Notes: a model not told the origin generated them from the letters alone. Positions 1 to 7,554 are shown, counted from the stretch's first letter. The stretch: 64,000 bases of DNA from Clostridia bacterium (GCA_017522515.1 JAFWZH010000259.1:1-64000); one strand, 5' to 3'. Program-made: numbers and translations.

Positions 1-2
1 CA

Positions 3-77
3 CTTCACTTTGATCAGACAGTAGTGGCAAGCCATTGTGGCTGCCCTGCGCATCTGCCGGAGGTAAAGGAAGATTGA
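3..77 (+). CDS. C-terminal tail of an unidentified host protein (partial)
   Basis: Frame 3 is open from the window edge and stops at TGA 75-77, 17 bp before a strong terminator hairpin. That spacing supports a real gene end. The visible 24 residues end in SHCGCPAHLPEVKED, with a CxC pair close to the C-terminus. I do not recognise the family; the rest lies outside the window. Confidence 0.4.
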   Translation, partial: LHFDQTVVASHCGCPAHLPEVKED

Positions 78-94
78 TATTCCAATTGATATTT

Positions 95-126
95 GGGTGT
101 GGATTTTTGATCCACACCCTTTTTTA
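95..126 (+). terminator. Intrinsic terminator
   Basis: A perfect 9-bp stem (GGGTGTGGA 95-103, TCCACACCC 111-119) with a 7-nt loop is followed by T6. It ends the transcript of the partial gene at the left edge. The 190 bp up to hddA is AT-rich and shows no clear promoter or gene. Confidence 0.85.
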
Positions 127-315
127 TTTATGGTAAGGATTATGTTTGTCCGTTCGAAATTTTGTGTTTGTCTAAAAATAAATGATATATAATTCCTCAC
201 ATTTGTTACAAACGACATTAAAAAAAATAAATTTATTCGTTAATTTTGACTTACAAATACAATAAAAGGAATGTATCTTCCGTTATAGGATAGAAAAGAA
301 CTTAAATTTAGGGCC

Positions 316-1338
316 ATGATATACCGTAGTAAAGCACCGTTGAGACTAGGTCTTGCAGGAGGAGGTACAGATGTTTCTCCGTTTTCAGACCTTTATGGAG
401 GAGCCATTCTCAACGCAACAATAAATATGTACGCATATGCCACTATCGAACCACTTGATAATGGCAAGGTGGAATTTGTCGGACCAGATTGTGACGAATT
501 TGAGGTTTGTGACGCGACAGAACGATTGACGACAGAAGGTTTTTTCGTTTTGGCTCGTGGAGCTTATAATAGAATTGTTTCTGATTTCACACATGCTCCA
601 CTATCTTTCCGTATAACATTGCATGTAGACGCACCTGCTGGTTCGGGTCTTGGAACGTCGTCAACACTTATGGTGGCGATAGTAGGAGCTTTTGCAGAGT
701 GGTTGAAACTTCCTCTTGGAGAGTATGATATAGCTCAACTTGCGTATAGAATAGAACGTGAGGATTTGCAGATGGCTGGAGGAAAGCAGGATCAATATGC
801 AGCCACATTCGGTGGTGTGAACTTTATGGAATTTTATGCGGACAATAAGGTGATAGTTAACCCACTCCGTGTACGTTGCCAGTTCCAGAACGAACTTGCA
901 CACAACCTTCTTCTTTGTTATACACAGACAAGCAGAGAGTCGGCTAAGATTATAGAAGGTCAGGTGAAGAATGTGAAAGGAAAAAACCAGACATCGATTG
1001 CCGCCATGCATAAGTTGAAAGAGCAGGCTATCCAGATGAAGGAGCATCTTCTTAAAGGTGACATTGATGCAATGGGAGAATTGCTTAATTTCGGTTGGGA
1101 ATACAAGAAGAAGATGACTGATGGAATTTCGAATCCGTTTATCGATAAACTATATGATACAGCACTAAAAGCCGGAGCGACGGGAGGCAAAATCTCTGGT
1201 GCAGGTGGTGGAGGATTCATGTTCTTCTATTGCCCTAACTGCACTCGTTTTGCTGTTGAAAAGGCTTTGTCTGAACTTGGTGTAGCGGCAAAAAGATACG
1301 AGTTCACTTCAAATGGACTAAAGACTTGGACAATATGA
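316..1338 (+). CDS. hddA: D-glycero-alpha-D-manno-heptose-7-phosphate kinase (GHMP family)
   Basis: A GHMP-fold sugar kinase of 340 residues, a normal length for HddA. The N-terminal RSKAPLRLGLAGGGTDV is characteristic. The ATP-binding GHMP loop PAGSGLGTSSTLMVA lies near residues 106-120, and the C-terminal glycine-rich KISGAGGGGFMFF near 290-304. HddA phosphorylates C1 of D-glycero-D-manno-heptose 7-phosphate in the GDP-heptose pathway that feeds surface glycans. Its stop overlaps the start of the next gene (ATGA), which supplies the following two steps. The assignment over other GHMP sugar kinases rests on sequence pattern plus this neighbour. Confidence 0.85.
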   Translation: MIYRSKAPLRLGLAGGGTDVSPFSDLYGGAILNATINMYAYATIEPLDNGKVEFVGPDCDEFEVCDATERLTTEGFFVLARGAYNRIVSDFTHAPLSFRITLHVDAPAGSGLGTSSTLMVAIVGAFAEWLKLPLGEYDIAQLAYRIEREDLQMAGGKQDQYAATFGGVNFMEFYADNKVIVNPLRVRCQFQNELAHNLLLCYTQTSRESAKIIEGQVKNVKGKNQTSIAAMHKLKEQAIQMKEHLLKGDIDAMGELLNFGWEYKKKMTDGISNPFIDKLYDTALKAGATGGKISGAGGGGFMFFYCPNCTRFAVEKALSELGVAAKRYEFTSNGLKTWTI

Positions 1339-2567
1339 TTACAGAAGCGATTATATTGGCTGGTGGTTTTGGCACTCGTCTGAAACATGTGCTTGGAAAT
1401 ATTCCGAAACCTATGGCACCTGTAGACGGCAGACCATTTTTGGCTTATCTGTTTGAACGTCTTCGTGGAATAGGAATCAATCACGTCATCTTGTCTACCG
1501 GCTATATGCATGAAAAGGTGCAGGAATATTTCGGTGACAGTTACCGTGGAATAAACATCAGTTATGCACAGGAAACGACGCCTCTGTTTACAGGAGGTGC
1601 GATAGCTCTCGCGTCGACTTATGCGAAGAGCAATGATATCCTTGTGCTTAATGGAGATACTCTTTTTGATATTGATTTCTCTGTCTTTCAAAAATTTCAT
1701 TTTGATAAGGGAAACAATATTACTATCGCATTACGCAAAGTGGAGAATGTGGAGAGGTATGGAGCTGTGCAGGTGGATGCTGACGGAAATTTGCTTGACT
1801 TTGTAGAGAAGGGTAAACTGACGGGAGAAGGATTCATCAACGGAGGTATTTATATAGTGAAGAAGGATTGGTTGCTTGCACAGGGAATGCCATCTAAATT
1901 CTCATTCGAAAAAGAAATTCTTGAAATGCCGTCTTTCCGTAAGAATATAGTGGCTTATCCGTTTGGAGGATATTTTATAGATATCGGTGTGCCTGAGGAT
2001 TACTATAAGGCACAGCGTGAATTTGGTGATTTGTTCCCGAAAGCTAAATATCTTTTCCTTGATAGAGACGGCACGATCAATAAGAGAGTCGTTGGAGGCT
2101 ACGTCACTAAGCCGGAGGAGTTCATCTTCCTTGATGGAGTTAAAGAAGCATTGGCGGTTTTTGCTAAGAAGTTTGATAGAATTTTCATTGTCACGAATCA
2201 GCGTGGTATTGGCAAGAAGCTGTTTACGGAGCAAGATCTTGAAGAAGTCCATTCCTCGATGATGAAAGAGATTGTCGACGCAGGAGGACAAATCGATAAA
2301 ATCTATCATTGTGTGGATCTCTCATGTGGGGAGACGGGAAGACGTAAACCAGAGATAGGCATGGCTAAAGAAGCAAAGCAGGATTTTCCTGAAGTCGATT
2401 TTGCTGAGTCGACAATGGTTGGAGATTCGATATCTGATTTACAGTTTGGTTATAAAGCAGGAATGCAGACTGTCTATCTACTCACAGATGGAGATGCACC
2501 TGTGGAAACAAAAGATTATACGGACAAGTTTTACTCAGACTTAAAAACGTTTGCGGAGACATTATAG
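1335..2567 (+). CDS. Bifunctional heptose-1-phosphate nucleotidyltransferase / heptose bisphosphate phosphatase
   Basis: A two-domain fusion of 410 residues. Residues 1 to about 230 are a sugar-phosphate nucleotidyltransferase (AIILAGGFGTRLKHVLGNIP, then PKPMAPVDGRPFL), as in HddC. From about residue 238 a HAD-IIIA phosphatase follows (LFLDRDGTIN, later VGDSISDLQFGYKAGM), as in GmhB. Together they would remove a phosphate and transfer a nucleotide to heptose-1-phosphate. I chose the ATG at 1335, which overlaps the hddA stop as ATGA, over an upstream in-frame TTG at 1326. Order and overlap with hddA indicate one operon for GDP-heptose synthesis. The exact nucleotide is inferred. Confidence 0.82.
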   Translation: MITEAIILAGGFGTRLKHVLGNIPKPMAPVDGRPFLAYLFERLRGIGINHVILSTGYMHEKVQEYFGDSYRGINISYAQETTPLFTGGAIALASTYAKSNDILVLNGDTLFDIDFSVFQKFHFDKGNNITIALRKVENVERYGAVQVDADGNLLDFVEKGKLTGEGFINGGIYIVKKDWLLAQGMPSKFSFEKEILEMPSFRKNIVAYPFGGYFIDIGVPEDYYKAQREFGDLFPKAKYLFLDRDGTINKRVVGGYVTKPEEFIFLDGVKEALAVFAKKFDRIFIVTNQRGIGKKLFTEQDLEEVHSSMMKEIVDAGGQIDKIYHCVDLSCGETGRRKPEIGMAKEAKQDFPEVDFAESTMVGDSISDLQFGYKAGMQTVYLLTDGDAPVETKDYTDKFYSDLKTFAETL

Positions 2568-2586
2568 TAGTTAAGTGATTAGGCAA

Positions 2587-2616
2587 GAAGACGTGAATGC
2601 TCACGTCTTCTTTTTT
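2587..2616 (+). terminator. Intrinsic terminator of the heptose operon
   Basis: A perfect 10-bp stem (GAAGACGTGA 2587-2596 with TCACGTCTTC 2601-2610), loop ATGC, followed by T6. It lies 20 bp after the hddC-gmhB stop. Confidence 0.92.
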
Positions 2617-2718
2617 CTATATAAACAAAAAAGTAGAGCATATAATGCCTGAAATCTGGTAAGAATTGTCATATTAAGGGATATTTTCCATTTTTTTTGA
2701 AAAAAAACGGCGAAAAGA

Positions 2719-2749
2719 TTTGCAGGTATAGAAAAATGTTGTACTTTTG
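2719..2749 (+). promoter_or_regulatory. Promoter of tRNA-Asp
   Basis: TTTG at 2719-2722, 19 bp, then TACTTTTG at 2742-2749. This matches the Bacteroidetes sigma-ABfr consensus. An A/T-rich UP-like tract lies upstream (2691-2707). The tRNA 5' end is 38 bp downstream. Confidence 0.85.
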
Positions 2750-2787
2750 CACTCGCAATCAGGAAATGAGAGCGACAACGACAAAAT

Positions 2788-2864
2788 GGTGTGGTAGTTC
2801 AGCTGGTTAGAATACATGCCTGTCACGCATGGGGTCGCGGGTTCGAGTCCCGTCCATACCGCCA
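2788..2864 (+). tRNA. tRNA-Asp (anticodon GTC)
   Basis: A 77-nt cloverleaf. The acceptor stem GGTGTGG pairs with CCATACC (one G-T wobble). The anticodon loop CTGTCAC puts GTC at 2822-2824, the T-arm is GCGGGTTCGAGTCCCGT, and the gene ends in an encoded CCA. Its last 17 bases come from or are shared with the inserted element: the 15-bp core 2848-2862 recurs at 57440-57454. In the integrated state the gene has lost its own downstream terminator, which now sits 54.6 kb away at 57458. Confidence 0.97.
2848..2862 (+). repeat. attL core (15-bp direct repeat)
   Basis: TCCCGTCCATACCGC at the 3' end of tRNA-Asp is identical to 57440-57454. The flanking bases differ on both sides (G versus T before, C versus A after), so the identity is exactly 15 bp. 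Confidence 0.93.
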
Positions 2865-2949
2865 AATTTGATTTTACATTTGATTAGCGAACTGGCGTGT
2901 TCGGAGAATGGAGATCAAATTAAAAGACACATTAAAATATTTTATTATA

Positions 2950-3069
2950 TTTTAATGAATTATGCAAAAGAGTAAATTCACTGTGAAGTGCGTTTATTCT
3001 ACTTTCTTTGTTTTATTCTTCTTTTCGTCGAAAGCGATGCAAAATTACATACTTTATTCTAAAAAACAA
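2950..3069 (-). promoter_or_regulatory. Outward promoter and ICE leader motif, copy A
   Basis: On the minus strand, TTG (3067-3069), 19 bp, then TAATTTTG (3040-3047) form a good Bacteroidetes promoter. Downstream is a small dyad TTCAC/GTGAA (2977-2987), then the leader motif GCATAATTCATTAAAA (2965-2950). This is the same sequence that precedes four ICE operons. Here it is followed 17 nt later only by a 5-codon ORF (MCLLI, ATG at 2932) and then by attL. In a circular ICE the transcript would cross attP and reach the primase gene at 57405 after roughly 220 nt. Confidence 0.65.
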
Positions 3070-3137
3070 GTTTGTAATATGATTTTTTCGCTTTGTAACT
3101 AAAAAGTTTGTCACTATATTATGTAACTGCTGATTAA

Positions 3138-3193
3138 AACTTCCCAAGTTTTGCGGAATTTCAGAAATCAACTTCCCAAGTTTTGCGGAATTT
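3138..3193 (+). repeat. Pair of 24-bp direct repeats at the left end
   Basis: The 24-bp sequence starting AACTTCCCAAGTTTTGCGGA occurs at 3138-3161 and again at 3170-3193, identical, with 32-bp spacing (about three helical turns). Position 290 bp inside attL and in-phase spacing suggest arm-type integrase or excisionase sites. The binding protein is not known from sequence. Confidence 0.75.
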
Positions 3194-3286
3194 TCCATCC
3201 GTAAAAGTTTGAGTAATAAAATTTTGTGAGCCGTACCCTCTTATAGTTCTTTTCTTTTTTTTTGACGATAAAAAGGAAACCGAAAA

Positions 3287-3318
3287 ATTGCAGGATTCGG
3301 AAAATAGAGCTATCTTTG
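3287..3318 (+). promoter_or_regulatory. Strong rRNA/tRNA-like promoter facing into the ICE
   Basis: ATTG (3287-3290), 20 bp, TATCTTTG (3311-3318), preceded by a T8/A-rich UP-like tract, closely resembling the tRNA-Asp promoter at 2719. Just after the expected start is a dyad CCACT/AGTGG (3321-3336). About 90 bp on, a hairpin with A8/T8 arms (3373-3410) could end the transcript. A short untranslated RNA is possible, otherwise this is the leader of the RepL-like gene. Confidence 0.55.
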
Positions 3319-3372
3319 CACCACTGATTTAAGTGGTTCGGTTTGTGGATTGTGAAATTCGTAATACGAAAT

Positions 3373-3410
3373 AAAAAAAAGAGGACTTGGCAACAATTTC
3401 TCTTTTTTTT
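3373..3410 (+). terminator. Hairpin with A8GAG/CTCT8 arms (possible terminator or attenuator)
   Basis: An 11-bp stem, AAAAAAAAGAG (3373-3383) with CTCTTTTTTTT (3400-3410), 16-nt loop. The T8 of the 3' arm also serves as the U tract and overlaps the TTTG of the next promoter (3408-3411). It separates the strong promoter at 3287 from the RepL-like gene. Confidence 0.5.
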
Positions 3411-3440
3411 GTTGTAATTTAAAAATTCGTTGTATTTTTG
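3408..3440 (+). promoter_or_regulatory. Promoter of the RepL-like gene
   Basis: TTTG 3408-3411, 21 bp, TATTTTTG 3433-3440. It ends 23 bp before the ATG at 3464. Confidence 0.6.
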
Positions 3441-3463
3441 CGGAACACTTGAGTCAGTGAACA

Positions 3464-4582
3464 ATGAAGAAGAAGACAAAAAAAGAGGTTTTAGTCAATT
3501 TGTTACCGGACTTAACCTACTACAGCAAACAAGGTAACTTCAAAAGAAAAGTCAGTATGGGAAGGTTCATTCCTGATGCTGTTAACTATCCCAATAACAA
3601 AGAGTTGAGTCCAGCGAAAATTTATGATGAGTTGGATAAACTTCGTCTAAAAGAGAATGCTGATGATGCTGGACTGATGGAGATCAGGAGTCTGATAAAG
3701 GATGAAAGAAAGTTTGTCAGGTTGCACCAAACATGGGAAACAAAGAATCTGTTTGAAAACTTTATGACCATCAGATCTGCTCATTTGCTTGCCTATATTC
3801 TTGATTTCATTCAGATCGACAAGAAAAATAATCTGAATGTTATCACTTTTGACAAGAATATACTTTGGAAGAAATACTTCTTTAATTGTGACAGTACCTA
3901 TAACAATGCTATTAACGACTTGATTTTCGGAGGATTGATATCAAGACCTCAAGGAAAACGGCAGGCTATGACATACTATGTTAACTCTAATATATTGAGC
4001 TGTGGAGGTGTGAAGCCTGACGATGAATCAGAGGGAATAAAAAAGAAAATTAAGATCTTGACTAAAAAGGAGTTAAACAAAAAAAATATAGATTCAAGTA
4101 TTCTTGATGTGATTACTCCTCAGGCAGATCAAAAAAGCGGTAAAACGAAAATTGCAGCTTATGTCGAAAAGAGCGATAACAGATCTGCAGTTCCATTTTT
4201 TAAGTTATACCGAAACAAATTCTCAAAGTCTCTTCTTAATATAAAGAAAAAGTCCTCATTCAGGATATTAGCCCTTATTACAGGACAATTCCTTCCAGAG
4301 GACGATGATAATGCGAGATTGATGCGAGAAATGATTATGACGTCGTTAAATTGCAAGAAATCAAATTATTATAGTTCTATCGCTGATATGATGAATGCGG
4401 ATTTGATTTATATGGACGTTAAATCTAAACAGTTTAAATTCAATCCGAATGTCTGGTTTAACGGTTGCGTAGTCAAGCTGATTGACAAACGTTTCAGAAC
4501 TCGTCGAGAGATTAAACGAGACAATTTCATTCAATATGAAAACAGAAGGCTGGCTGATTGTTTGACTGATATAGTCAATTAG
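3464..4582 (+). CDS. RepL-like winged-helix protein, putative replication initiator
   Basis: Length 372 residues. It has two RepL-style units in tandem. The first, about residues 90-185, runs from FENFMTIRSAHLLAYILDFI to TYYVNSNILSCGG. The second, about 245-345, runs from FFKLYRNKFSKSLL to FKFNPNVWFNG. Each looks like a winged helix followed by the N-x-x-F/L-x-x-G tail seen in RepL replication proteins. The function could be replication initiation of the excised circle or transcription control; there is no catalytic motif. It is the only left-end gene on the plus strand and converges on the integrase with a 4-bp gap. The family call is by pattern only. Confidence 0.5.
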   Translation: MKKKTKKEVLVNLLPDLTYYSKQGNFKRKVSMGRFIPDAVNYPNNKELSPAKIYDELDKLRLKENADDAGLMEIRSLIKDERKFVRLHQTWETKNLFENFMTIRSAHLLAYILDFIQIDKKNNLNVITFDKNILWKKYFFNCDSTYNNAINDLIFGGLISRPQGKRQAMTYYVNSNILSCGGVKPDDESEGIKKKIKILTKKELNKKNIDSSILDVITPQADQKSGKTKIAAYVEKSDNRSAVPFFKLYRNKFSKSLLNIKKKSSFRILALITGQFLPEDDDNARLMREMIMTSLNCKKSNYYSSIADMMNADLIYMDVKSKQFKFNPNVWFNGCVVKLIDKRFRTRREIKRDNFIQYENRRLADCLTDIVN

Positions 4583-4586
4583 AAGG

Positions 4587-5657
4587 TCATTTCTTTTTTT
4601 TTTCATTGTCATTAGTGGAGGTTCTGGAGGACTCCCACGCATTCAGTTTGTTCATTTGCTCTTGTCTGGCAGAATCCATCACATCGATGTACGGTTTTAT
4701 CCCTCGATAGGTCGTATGTCCAGTCCATTTCATGACCATCTCATGTCTGATATCTAAATGAAGGCAAAGGCATACGAATGTACGTCTCGCTGTGTGGGAA
4801 CTCATAGCTTGCCAGAGTCTTGTCCTGGTAACAATTTTTGCTGTGCCGGAATACTGGGTTTGTTCTATGATACGCATAAATCTTAGTTTGCGTGCAATCC
4901 TTTTTAGTATTTTGTTGTATGTGATGGTATATTTGGGGATATCGAATACCAAATGTGAAGACTTGCTCTTGAAATGCTTGAAAAGAATATTTTTTGATAC
5001 ATTGTTTAATTCGACGTAGGTAAGATGGGATGTCTTCTGTGATACAAATGCGATCCTGTTTTCTTTGAATTCTACTTCATCCCAATTAAATTTGATGAGA
5101 TCTGAAAACCTTAAGCCTGTAAAACAAGCGAATACGAAAGAGTCTCTAACTTCTTCCGCAATCCTTCCCTCATTAGATATGTCGGCTCTGTAGAATGCCT
5201 GTAATTCTTCTATTGTTAGATACACAACCTTTTTTTGAATTGTCTGTAGTCTGGGTTCTTCAATCTTTCGTACTACGCCATTGACAATATAGCCTTTGTC
5301 TCCTAACCAATAAAGGAACTTTTTATAATAGATAAACCTTTTGTGGATTGTTGTATTTTTCAGCTTTTCAGATATCAGAAATTCATAGAAGTCATCAATG
5401 CCTTCATGTGTTAAATAATAGTAAGACAAAACAAAATTTTTGTCCTTACCATTAGAAATCAGCCATAATCTAAATTTCATAAGACTTTTTCTTGTTGTCT
5501 CAAAGGTTTGTATTGAACTCTGTTTTAGGCCAGAGCGTTTGATACTCATATCTTGGAATGTCTCCCAGAGTATCATTACATTATCTATTTTTTCGTCCAT
5601 GTTTATATTTTTGTTTTTATAGTCAACAAAAATAGTGGCAGATAATTTCTCAATCAT
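4587..5657 (-). CDS. int: Tyrosine recombinase (ICE integrase)
   Basis: Length 356 residues with a SAM-like N-terminal domain (about 30-125) and a catalytic domain bearing R183 (TGLRFSDL), the beta-hairpin K near 208, H288xxR291 (SHTARRTF), H314 and nucleophile Y323 (GHTTYRGIKPYI). It would cut and join the 15-bp cores in tRNA-Asp and attP. The gene starts 36 bp after the stop of traM on the same strand with no clear promoter between, so it may be the last gene of the tra operon. An alternative ATG at 5600 (residue 20) is possible. The 3' end lies 1.7 kb from attL. Confidence 0.93.
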   Translation of the reverse strand: MIEKLSATIFVDYKNKNINMDEKIDNVMILWETFQDMSIKRSGLKQSSIQTFETTRKSLMKFRLWLISNGKDKNFVLSYYYLTHEGIDDFYEFLISEKLKNTTIHKRFIYYKKFLYWLGDKGYIVNGVVRKIEEPRLQTIQKKVVYLTIEELQAFYRADISNEGRIAEEVRDSFVFACFTGLRFSDLIKFNWDEVEFKENRIAFVSQKTSHLTYVELNNVSKNILFKHFKSKSSHLVFDIPKYTITYNKILKRIARKLRFMRIIEQTQYSGTAKIVTRTRLWQAMSSHTARRTFVCLCLHLDIRHEMVMKWTGHTTYRGIKPYIDVMDSARQEQMNKLNAWESSRTSTNDNEKKKK

Positions 5658-5693
5658 CTACCACTTCCATTGCATAATCATTAAAATTTAATG

Positions 5694-6905
5694 CTAATTC
5701 ACCTTTATTAGAATTTTATAATTGGCTGGCAAAGTAATTTTAGTTTCTTTTATTCTGTTGCTTGTAGTATTTTTTATGGTTGTCGCTGTAGTTCTGACTG
5801 CACCAACAAGTACATTTCCAACATTACCACTAGCCATACCATTGGACATTTGATTAATCCCAGAGCTGTTGTTGATAGAGTTGCTGGATGATTCTTTAGT
5901 GACGTCGTTTATTAAATTGTCAGGAACATAAAGTCCCTCAAAACCATCTTTGTCATATATTTTTCCATGGAATGGATATATATTGTTTTTATAAGCTATA
6001 TTCTCAATATATATTCCCATCCTGTTGTTTTGGAATAGAGCTCGTCCATAGATGATCGTATTTGGAGGAATAGTTGTTCCGTTTATTTCAATTTCATCTA
6101 AAATTCGCAACTGTACTTGACTTGATGTCGTTATATTTTTTTGTTCTCCATTAACAACAGCACGGATTGCTCCTTTCTCTTGCACTGTCGTTTTTGCTTC
6201 CATGGGTTTAAATCCATTGGACTTTTTGGGTTTATCTTGAAATGTTGTGACAGTCTGAGTGTTGTTTTGCGGTAAATCTCTTTTATTTTCGTTAGCAACA
6301 AACTCATCATATCCCATTGCTATTTCTTCTGGAGTAAGTTGTCGGATAAAGCACATGTCGTCATCAACAAGAACTCCCGTAGAGAACAATTGTTTTTTAT
6401 TCTTGTAAATAATTTGTTTACGCTTTTCTTCTATTATTCGTTTGTTTTTTTCTTCATTTGTCTCGATATGTGATGTCGACACTTTCTTTCTTACATTTCG
6501 ATTTATCGTGATTTCCTTTTTTTCAGGTTCTTTAATATGAACTTCTGACTCTTGGGTGCTCTCTCCTATTTTTGCTTCAAGTTGAGCTATTCTGTTGTCA
6601 ATGGTTGTTTCCTCTTGCTCCTGTATTACTGTGTCACTGAAAAAATCAAACGTGTTGAACTCCATTTGAGCATTCTGAATTTCTTGCTTTTTGTGCTCTA
6701 TTGCCAATGCTTCTTGATAACTTTCTATTCTACTGTTGTCTGTTGTTTTATCCAGTTTATATTCGGGTATAGAGATTTCAGTGTTGACTTTTTCTTCAAT
6801 TGGGTTTCCTCCGCCGAGATACCAAAATATACCGCATACAGATGCAAAACCGATTACGGTTGCTATTTGTATGAATATGATTTCATTTTTTGTTTGATTA
6901 TCCAT
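5694..6905 (-). CDS. traM: Conjugative transfer protein TraM (VirB10-like)
   Basis: Length 403 residues. An N-terminal membrane segment (about 9-32) is followed by a long charged, proline-poor periplasmic linker with coiled-coil character (90-170). The conserved TraM C-terminal domain follows (about 250-330, with PPNTIIYGRALFQNNRMGIYIENI and PFHGKIYDKDGFEGLYVP). It is the scaffold of the Bacteroides mating channel, linking inner and outer membrane. It follows traK by 4 bp. The run of Ser/Asn near 340-365 is probably a flexible loop. Confidence 0.88.
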   Translation of the reverse strand: MDNQTKNEIIFIQIATVIGFASVCGIFWYLGGGNPIEEKVNTEISIPEYKLDKTTDNSRIESYQEALAIEHKKQEIQNAQMEFNTFDFFSDTVIQEQEETTIDNRIAQLEAKIGESTQESEVHIKEPEKKEITINRNVRKKVSTSHIETNEEKNKRIIEEKRKQIIYKNKKQLFSTGVLVDDDMCFIRQLTPEEIAMGYDEFVANENKRDLPQNNTQTVTTFQDKPKKSNGFKPMEAKTTVQEKGAIRAVVNGEQKNITTSSQVQLRILDEIEINGTTIPPNTIIYGRALFQNNRMGIYIENIAYKNNIYPFHGKIYDKDGFEGLYVPDNLINDVTKESSSNSINNSSGINQMSNGMASGNVGNVLVGAVRTTATTIKNTTSNRIKETKITLPANYKILIKVN

Positions 6906-6909
6906 ATTC

Positions 6910-7536
6910 TTATCTTTTACGAGGTTCTCCGATTTGTTCGTTAAGTTCTACCTTCCAATTCTCAATCATAAGTCCATGCGGATTGTTGTCATACCTCTGT
7001 ACATTTACCAGAGTCTGTGTCGTGATAAGACTGAAATAGGTAATGGATGATGTACGCATATATGAAGTCTTTCCATACATTATTGCTTTGTATGGATAAC
7101 AATCTGTTTTGACTATAACAGAATCGACTCTTATGTCTCCTATCACATTACTTCCAATTAGAGATCGATAGAATCCTTTCTCCTGTTGATTTTTATAAAA
7201 CTCCAGGACACTATTGTCTGCCAAGAATAAAGCTTGATTAATATTATAGTCTATAGCTTCTTGATTGGGAGTCAATGTGAAAAACAACTCATGGAATCTT
7301 TTGACGTGACTCTTAATTTCAGCTTCCCTGTTCATCTGAACATCTTGTTGAAGTGCAAGGATCAAAGATTTGCCATTGTCTAGGACATAAATTTTCTGTC
7401 TTTGTTCTTCAGCATACTGAAAACTCAAAAAAATAGCAGTGCAGCTTATCACAATACACATTAGGATTGTAGCGAAAGTGATACCTTTGCTCAACTTGAA
7501 AGCTGATTCTATATTGATTAAACTTTTTAACTCCAT
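6910..7536 (-). CDS. traK: Conjugative transfer protein TraK (VirB8-like)
   Basis: Length 208 residues. One membrane helix near residues 19-40 precedes a periplasmic NTF2-like domain. The RFHELFFTLTPNQEAIDYN and DIRVDSVIVKTDCYPYKAIMYGK stretches match Bacteroides TraK. It is an assembly factor of the inner-membrane part of the transfer channel. It lies between traJ (18-bp gap) and traM (4-bp gap). Confidence 0.9.
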   Translation of the reverse strand: MELKSLINIESAFKLSKGITFATILMCIVISCTAIFLSFQYAEEQRQKIYVLDNGKSLILALQQDVQMNREAEIKSHVKRFHELFFTLTPNQEAIDYNINQALFLADNSVLEFYKNQQEKGFYRSLIGSNVIGDIRVDSVIVKTDCYPYKAIMYGKTSYMRTSSITYFSLITTQTLVNVQRYDNNPHGLMIENWKVELNEQIGEPRKR

Positions 7537-7554
7537 ATTCTTTTTCCTTTATTG

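Larger units (their letters stand above)
2865..3463. other. ICE left-end non-coding region
   Basis: This 600-bp stretch has no convincing gene. It holds an outward (minus) promoter with the ICE leader motif (2950-3069), two direct repeats (3138-3193), an inward strong promoter (3287-3318) followed by a hairpin with A/T arms (3373-3410), and a second inward promoter (3408-3440). A small dyad CGAAC/GTTCG lies at 2888-2903. The arrangement is typical of a recombination and regulatory end. Confidence 0.7.

Noticed and set aside
2674..2865. 63-codon ORF antisense to tRNA-Asp (MAVWTGLEPATPC...)
   Set aside because: A well-known false ORF type arising from the complement of a tRNA gene.
3008..3198. 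61-codon and 103-codon minus ORFs in the left-end region
   Set aside because: They run through the direct repeats and promoters, start without signals and have no recognisable pattern.
5672..5686. Sixth leader motif, GCATAATCATTAAAA, on the plus strand
   Set aside because: One base is missing, the orientation is opposite to the other copies, and no gene or correctly placed promoter follows. Probably chance in AT-rich DNA.
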